From the NCBI GenBank assembly GCA_963580455.1, contig OY756969.1, positions 18,076,760 to 18,140,759 of the forward strand: a stretch of DNA of 64,000 nucleotides, read 5' to 3'. Position 1 is the stretch's first letter; the number at the start of each line of letters is the position of its first letter. Below the pieces are notes generated by a model. That model did no database searches and was not told the origin of the DNA. It saw only the letters and a list, made by a program, of their open reading frames with translations. Origin of the DNA: Euonymus europaeus (lineage: Eukaryota; Streptophyta; Magnoliopsida; Celastrales; Celastraceae). Position numbers and translations under genes: made by a program. Of this stretch, positions 35,701-44,700 are shown one piece after another.

Positions 35701-38700
35701 CCCACATAAACCTTAGTAAGCCACTAATATTTATAGAAGAGTCAAGTCTCCAAATTCTATTCTACTTAGGAATTCCTCCTCAACATGTTTTCAATTACAA
35801 ATATGTTACCAATTATATTCCTAATTAGAGACCAACTTGGAAACGTGTTTTCACAAGAAATGATTTCTTTTATAGCAAAAGAACTTGTCCAACTTTTCGA
35901 TTAAATTTCTAACAAACTCCACCTTAATAAAAATATTCAATAGTTTTTGCTGTACCACCATCTTCATCGACAATCATAATTCACCATAAAGAGTATATTC
36001 ACTCAGAATTCATCATTCCAAGATTTTTCTTTGGCTTATGTGCCCATGTCAAAAAATAACCTGTCGAAAATTATGCTGTAACCTCCACTCTTGAACTTTT
36101 CGTAGGAGTTCCTCAGCCCTCGATATATCTTGTTCACCACACACCCTGCATAACTGTGTGCAAACCTGTGGACCCGCTATCCTTAACACATCCCCTTTTA
36201 TGACACTAACGGAATGTCGCGAGAATGTTCATGCCCTTTAGAGGACATCATCACATGCGTCTTCTTCCAAAAATTCATTGTTAATTTCACCGGAGACACT
36301 TGACGAATCAACTCCACCTCTTAGACAATTCCTCTTGAGGTGCCCAGTTTTTCCACACCTTTTCTTGAAACCTTTCTTCTTTTTGTTTTCCACTACCAAC
36401 AATGAGCTCTCCGACGAACCTTTACTTCAACCACTCAATATTTTCTCTTCAGAGAAAAGTTTCCTGGTAACTTAATAAAATAAATTTTCTCTTACCATGA
36501 ATTAAAATAGGCTTCATGTGCTCATGGAAGAGACAATATAAGCCGCAAGGGTATATCTTCATCATCCATATTCACTCCAACAGATTTCAACTCTGAGATG
36601 ATACTATTGAGATTACTCAAGTGATCTGAGATTTACATATCTTCAACCATGCACGGTGTCTGAAATTGCTCCTTTAGATACACTTGACTTGAAATACCCT
36701 TGAACTGGTACAATTTCTCAAACTTTTCCCAAAGCTCCTTGGCCATAGATATCTCATGCACGTTTACTAGAACATTCTTGGCCAGACATAACCGAATTGC
36801 ACTTGCAGCCCTTAGATTCAGATCTTCCCAATCTTCATGGCTCTTACTGGACTGTCATTTGTCTTCCGTTGATGATTTTCCCTTCAGCGTCTTGTGTAAT
36901 CTGGATTGAACCAGCATATCCTTGACTTGTACTTGCCACAAGCCACAATTAATTCTCTCATCAAATTTTTCGATGTCGATTTTGACGTCTGACATGTCTG
37001 CTTCAAGCGACCTACCCTTCGATATCAATTGTTGGAAGAATTCTCAGATACATGTTGCAGAAATTCACACGACAATAGAGAAAATTAAAATAAAAAAGTA
37101 CAACAATCACGACACAAGAATTTAACGTGGAAAACTCCAAATCATGAGAAAAACCACTAAGACAAAAATTCACTATGTAGAAAATTTGTACAACCACATA
37201 GCTCTAGAAGTCTCTTATTTTTTTCTCTCACATAAACCCTAGTAAACCACTAGTATTTATAGAAGAGTCAAGTCTCCAAATTCTATTCTACATAGGAATT
37301 CCTCCCCCAATATGTTTCGAATTACAAATATGATACCAATTATATTCCTAATTAGAGACCAACTTGGAAACGTGTTTCCACAAGAAAGGATTCTTTTTGT
37401 AGCAAAAAAACTGGTCCAACTTTTTGATCAAATTCCTAACAGGTATGATATTTCCTTTGCTATTAGAGTTGTGATTCAGTTCATGCAGGACCCCCATGTG
37501 GAGCATTGGGATGCAACTTGTAGAATTGTTAAATATCTTAAGGGTGCTTCTAGTTTGGGGTTGTGGTTTTGATGTTCTAAATCTCAGGTTATTGTGTTTT
37601 TATTGGTGATAATTTAGTTACATGGAGGAGTAAGAAACAAAACGTTGTTGCTAGATCTAGTGCAGAAGTTCAGCACCATACTATGACATACACTGCTTGT
37701 GAAGTTATGTGAGTTTAGTCCTTGCTTCAAGAAATAGGATTTCCATCTCTTTCTCCTATGAAAATGTTATGTGATAATTAAGCCGCTATGTATATTGCCT
37801 TCAATCTAGTTTTTCATTAGCTTACCAAGCACATTGAGGTGGATTGTCATTTCATTCGGGACTTAATTGTGATGAACAATTAAGATCAACTTGGAGATGT
37901 CCTTACTAAAGCACTTTGGAAAAATCTGTTTATTTAGTTATGTAACAAGTTAGGCATGATCAACATCTTTGCTCCAACTTGAGGGGGAGTATCAAGGGAT
38001 AAGGGATAATAGTATTAGAGATGGGTAGTCTAGTATTTGACCTAAAAACCCTAGTGTATATATCATTCTGTCTTTGTAATGTTCTACAGATATTCAATAT
38101 ATGAGAACATACAAGTTCCTTGTTGTGATGTTCTAGTTACTAACATAGGGGATAGCACAATTCTTTACCAACAAGGAGATAATAATAATTCCTTACGAAC
38201 AAAGGGATCGCCTAGTTGGTTAAGGCTTTCTTAGTGGTGGTGACAGGTTTAAGTCCTGTGCATTGTGACTTGTACATAATTTCTAACAAGTCTTTGGCGG
38301 GAACTTTGTCAACTAGAGGTTTGTAGGGATAAATGTGGGCCGAGCTCCGGCCTGGCTCTTTTGATAAAAGTGATGAACTCGAACCTATTTTGAAGTTTGT
38401 TTTGTCAAATGGGTTGAGCCCGAGCTTGAAGAAGCCCGGCCCTTATACAATAAACTTTTATCAAAAATCCAAGCCAAATTTCTAACCCAAGTCCAATAAT
38501 CTAATTATTTGATAGGCTCATCCACTTTCTGCCTTAAGCCCAAGTCCACTTTCAAGTTTCATCTTCTTCTTAAGTGGGCTCATCCACTTTTTTCCCTAAG
38601 ACCAAGCCCTCTTGCAAGTTTCGTCTTCTTTCTTTACTCGAGGAGCTCAACCTTTGGTTTCTACATTCTAGCCTAGATCTACTATGTTTGTTTGTTGTCT

Positions 38701-41700
38701 TTCTACTTCCTTTTATTTGTTTGTTTGCAAGTGGGCAATTCAATAACAATGTAGCCGTTTGTTCTCCTTCCTAGGGTTTGCATTTGGGAGTTTATTTTCA
38801 TGAAACAAGCTCAACAGGCTGGGCCAGGCTTTGGTTGTGTTTCACAAGTCGAGTCCAAGCTCGGATTTTTAGGCCCTATCAAGCTCGGGCTAAGCTCAGC
38901 CCACTATGAAAGTAACAATCCAAGCCTTTCAAAACCTAGCTCAGCCTGACCGACCCACTTTCATTGCTAGATGTCATTGTGCCAAGAGTCTTCTCTAATT
39001 GTGCTTTTTGTTGGGGCTACGGTGACAGGCTAGCTATGGCTAAAACCGAACATTCCGCGATGCATGGGTACTCTCATAGTCACCCGGAGAGCATTGCTAT
39101 ACTGATTGCTCCTGCCCACCCTTATTTTTTTAAAAGACTATTTTTTCTCTTTTTTTTGGGTCTGGGACTAGTAAACATTTAAGCCACATTACTGTAGTTT
39201 AACCATGTTACTAGTGTTCGATCTTTAATTGATGGTGCTTAAGTTTCATGCATGACGTGAAGCGGTGAAGGTAATATTAACATAAATAATATAGTGATCC
39301 CAAATGATATTTTGCTTGTTTAAAATGACACTAAATGGATTTGAAACCAATTTTTTTAGATCGTCTACATTTCTTACCCAATTGTTTTCCAGGAATGCTA
39401 GCAGCAAAAGCCGCTTTTTGTGTGCTTCATGAGGACTCGAGTATGGAAGCTTACTGGGATGCTTTAAAGAATGGATGGATATGGGATGAGCTTCACCGAG
39501 CTCGGAACTATCGACCTGTTAGTAAAGCTATTCTTTGTGTTCCCTTAATTACATATTTGAAAATTTTCATATATCCTCAATGCTCCCCTTATGGCTTATC
39601 TCTTCTTTAAATCACATTTTCTTAATTTCCCTTACAAACGTTTACTTGGCCTCTGTCTTCTCTCTCTTTTATTAGGGCAATTGCAATGGTGTATCTTTAA
39701 GGGAAACGGATAATGTATGAGAATGTGTGTTTTTGCTGATGTGACTATGTGTGTTGCTGATGTTGCTGTATTGGGAGATGTGTTTTAATGATGTGGATGA
39801 GTATATGACTTAACTTTTTGTAAAATATGTGGGGAACCAATATTGATTTTGGTGTGTTTTTTTTTGGAGAATGGATGGAGAAATGGAAGAGTAGATGTTT
39901 TGGTAATAGAGAAAGAGAAAAATGTATAGGGATTTGTGTTTTGTTGATGTGGCTGTATTGGTAGACGTGTTTTGGTGATGTGGATGTGTATATGTATGTG
40001 GCTTGACTTTTTGTGCAATAGAGGTGGGACCTAATTGGAGGAATGGGAAATTCTACTATTGCAATTTCCCTTAGTCATTACCTTCCAATCCCACATGGAT
40101 AATTATAAATATTGTCATTTTTACTTAAATCCAACAATGCTGCAATATAATGTTAAACTATTGTGTAGATAGTAAAAAGGGTGAACTTAGTGTGTAAGAT
40201 TATTGTCACTACAGTTTATAGGGAAAGTTTATGTTCCGCAGTCCTACCTCTATATTGCAGAGATTCTATTTACATGATTTGGACTTGGGACTCTGGTTAC
40301 ACTGAAGCTACCTTACCACAGTGCCCGTGTTTGGACTTATACGATGGCCGATAAAATAAAAATGTAGGATGTCGTATATTAATAATTGGGTATGGGTGAA
40401 TCAATCCCATACACAAAAAGTATGATCGACTTATTAGTTAGTTGGTAATTTTTGTTAGTAGAGTTTCTTTGATAAGATACCTTCAGGTGGTGGTTCTTTT
40501 ACTCATGCTTATGATGACTCCTTTCATGACAATGTATTTAATTTCTGTAGGCATTCGAGTACGGGCTTGTTCCTGGCTTGACCATTAGTGCTGTGGAACA
40601 GTAAGTTCTCTTTCCCACTTGTAATTTCCCCTTTATCACTAAATCGTATGTATGAGGATTGAGGATTATGAAGTCTATCTTCTTTTATGTACTTTTTCCA
40701 CTGATGAAACCTTATGTGGCCATTGTCTTTGTTTTTGCAGCTATATAATGAGAGGAAAGTCCCCTCTCACATTGAAGCATGGGAAACCTGATCATGAGGC
40801 AACAAATGTAAGGAAACATTACCTTGAATTTTACACCATATCCATGGGACAATGTTTATATTTAGATTTCATCTGTCAATTAAATGATTTCAGATTAGAA
40901 TTTGGCTTGAATGGATATTTGTGAAGTTTTATCACGATAAACTGAGTAAATAAGGAAGAAGTCGTTTCTCAGAAAAGATCAGTAAAACTTTTAACTGTCT
41001 TTTTGTTCAGTGTCTTGTGCAAGTACAATTATGTTCAATTAATTTGGGATTCTTATAATATAAAGCTGGTTCCATCCCTCATTAGAAAAAGTTTGTAGTA
41101 ATTGTATTAATCTTTCCATTAAAGTTGAATAATTTACGCACTTCAACTTTTAGACACAAGTTGTATTAATAATTAAAAAACCAATACCGTTCGCTCTTAA
41201 AATATCTGTTACATTTTGTTGTCAAATGCTCGGGGTTGGGGCTAATTTTCTTGCTTCTGGATATCTATGATCATATCAAACTTCCAAATTATAATTCGTG
41301 AGACAAATTTTCATCTTAACCGGTGGCTGCAATATTTTTCTGAGTGCACTGCTATGATACTTTTGAATTATTTTCCCCATCTATATTGACTAATTAATCT
41401 GCCTACCAAGACAAACACACTATTCTTGACAAGGGTCATCTTTGTCTGTCAGCACATTTTATGGATTATAATATTTAGCGAATTTCATGCATCATCTCTA
41501 GAGATTGTGTCTGGACAGAAATAAATTAGAACATGCTGTCCAGTTTTATGCTTTAAAACCTTCAAAGGGCAACACGATATGCAAATGCAAGAGGCTTTCG
41601 CTATTTTGGGACATGAGAGACAAATTTACGTGGCACTTTTTTGGCCAAATATATACAGCCTTACCACTCACTAAGAGACAAGGCCAAAATAAATTTTACA

Positions 41701-44700
41701 GTGGAACAACCTTACTACTGCAGCAGGGCTCACCCTCCACTAGAACCACAGCAGTAAATCAAACTTTGGTTCATCTTCACATCTTGTTTCTAAATCCCTG
41801 CAGAAGAAAAAAAAAATTGATGTTGCTTTTTATATAATTGTGGATAACAGCATTTGGAAAAGTAACTGATGGGTGAAACTTTCACACTTTCAGGTTGCAC
41901 GGCTACACTCTCCTATTGAGTATTCAAAGCCCGATGGGGACTTGTCTTTTGATGTACCAACATCTCTGCACAGGTTACATTTAAGGACACTTCTTTTTCG
42001 TTAGTGAAATTTCTTTATTTTTGTTATGGACGGGAGTAATTTAGGTTCCCTCGGGAGGACTCTCTCTTCTGCCATGGTTAATGTTGGTGGATCTCTAGGA
42101 CCTGATTCAATACTATTCTTTGCCTGGTTGAATACTTGTTGACTAGGATGCAAAGACTAAGACTTCTTAAGTCTTGTACATTTAGAAGGCTTGAGATTCA
42201 TGACTCTTGTGTAATTTGCATGACATTGTCTGATTTTGGTCCTTGGTAGCTTGGGATAGGACACATTCATTAGATTTTATCCTAAGCACGAACACTGACG
42301 CAGTTTGGGATGGACTTGGTGGGACAAGGAGGTAGTGACAGCAGCCCAATGTATTGTTTTGATCAATGGTGCTTCTGTTTATACTTTGAAGAGGTGTTTG
42401 TTTCTCGTCTATCGGAGGATTCTATCAATGCAGGTGATATATATAAGAAATTGGATTTTAGAAACTCTTATCACTTGGTGTAAGAAAACTATCTTCTTAA
42501 TAAATCTATCAGAAATGACAATCATTGCATCTGTTTTATTTTTATTATTATTGTTAAAAAGCTCCCTGATCCTTTCTAGGTGGTAAAGTTAAAGATATCA
42601 TGAATTCTTCCATGAAAACGTCATGTGTCATGCAAAAGAAAATGATTAATCATGAGAGCTCTATTTAATTTTTTGACAGTCTGACAGTTTGGTATATTAT
42701 ATCTCTCTCTCTCTGTGCTACCGTAGGAGCAATACAAATCACGAGCATGATCAACCAGCTCATCTTCAGTTGAGGGATCCCAAGATTCCTGAGCTTGTGA
42801 ATTTACCAGAATATGCCGGACCTGAGTCACGATATTGCCCTGCACGTGTATATGAGTAATGCTTATTGGTTATCTTTTGTACTCCTATTTTTCTGAGAAG
42901 GATCTCTTCTTATCCTCTGTATCCCTCAATCTTGCTTTGTGCTGTAGGTATGTTCCAGATGAGAAGGGTCAGCTTAGGTTGCAGATCAATGCTCAAAATT
43001 GCCTACACTGTAAGGTACTATCAATTTTTAATAGGAGTTTCACGATAAATTTTACTCATCAAGAGAATTTTATACATCTACATACTTAGATTGTAAACGG
43101 GTCTGAAAAAAATGTATAGAGAAAAATCCTTACTCGTTTGCACTCATATGATTGGTTAACATATGTGGTAGAATCACATTGCTTCATTTAATGGAGCATT
43201 TGCTCCATGATTTAACTGGTTCAAAGTGCAATAGTTCTTGGTAGTTTGTAGGCATGAAGATCCTTTCTCATATTACATCTAAATTTCTTTGAATGGTAAA
43301 ATTGTTACTATATCCCTGCAGATCTGATGTTAATCTTCCCATTCCTGTTTAGTGATAATTTTGTGCTTTCTATGCTTTACATACTGTGGTAACAGGTTCA
43401 GTTCTAAAATTTGGATTCATTTTCTTGAAATTACCACTTTTAGCATACCATAACTCAATTGATTTGGCATAAGTTTTCTGCTGCTTGTACCTTCCTATTT
43501 ATTACGGAGAAGTTAAAAAACAATATTTTCTAGTTGTTTTAATTTTAGTTTTCTACCATTTTTCATCCAATTAATAAAAAACATGTAAGCTTTAATGGTA
43601 CGTCCAAGTCTCTGACTGCACGACAGTGACTAGTTGCCTGATTACACATAGAAATATCAATATCAAACATAAAGTTTAGCAAACCAGTGGCAAGCTTTCT
43701 CAAACAAACTTAAAATTCCACTACTGACTCACCCAATAGGCCACCACTACCCAGCAAAAATTCCACTACCCATATACTCATCGCAACAAACAGAGACAAT
43801 TCGACAAACAAAGAAGAAAGTAGAAAGAAAAGAACGGAAGACAAAGCTAGCGTGAGTCACGCAAACATACTTGCAGACACGAGTCTTGAGTTGAAGCAAA
43901 GAGGTTTGGGGTTCAAGAATGATAGGAACCCGGCTAAATGAGCGCCCATACACGCACTTAGCAGGGCCAACCATACAACAAACTCAACCAATGGCTGCAT
44001 ATGGGCTGGTTATAACCAACAAGTCCAATAAGCTTTTGCCTAGAAAACTTGTTGGCAAATTAAGGAAGATATTTGGGTCTTTTACTGGGCTAGGGTCCTT
44101 ACCTGTATCACTAGATCCATTAGTAGCCCTTTCCATGGCAGCCCAGTCTAGTCCCATACCTAGACAAAAGACCACATTGGCTGCACACAGTGAGGGTCTT
44201 TCACTGGATTGTGGTCCTTATTCGTACCACCAGATCCACTAGTAGCCTTTTGTATGGAAGCCCAACCCAGTCCAGTCCCATACCTGGACCAATAGCACAA
44301 ACAAAAACTGAACTGCTCCAATACCAATGATAAGAACCTAGCTAAATGCGCGCCTTTACACGCACTTAGTATGCCCAACCATCCAACTAGCCCAACTAAT
44401 GACCACATATGGGCTAGTTGTGGCCAATAAGCTTGAAAACTTGTTGGATGATTAAGGAAGACATTTGCCCTCTTTATGAATAGACCATAATTCTTACATT
44501 TAAGCGATGTGGGACGTTCGTATCAAAGAAGAAGAAACAGTCGCGAGTTGATCATGAGTTGAAGATGATGCAGTCGTGAGTTGAAGAAGATGTAGTCACG
44601 AGTTAAGGTTGATTTTGGCCTCTGGGGTTTTTGTTTTGGGTTTACGCGAGTTGATTATTGGGTGTTTTTTTTCCTCTTCAAATTTGGCCTAGATGAATCC

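Noticed and set aside
38204..38260. tRNA-like A and B boxes that might indicate a tRNA gene
   Set aside because: No acceptor stem or anticodon arm can be formed and the sequence continues as a repeat, so a SINE is the better reading.
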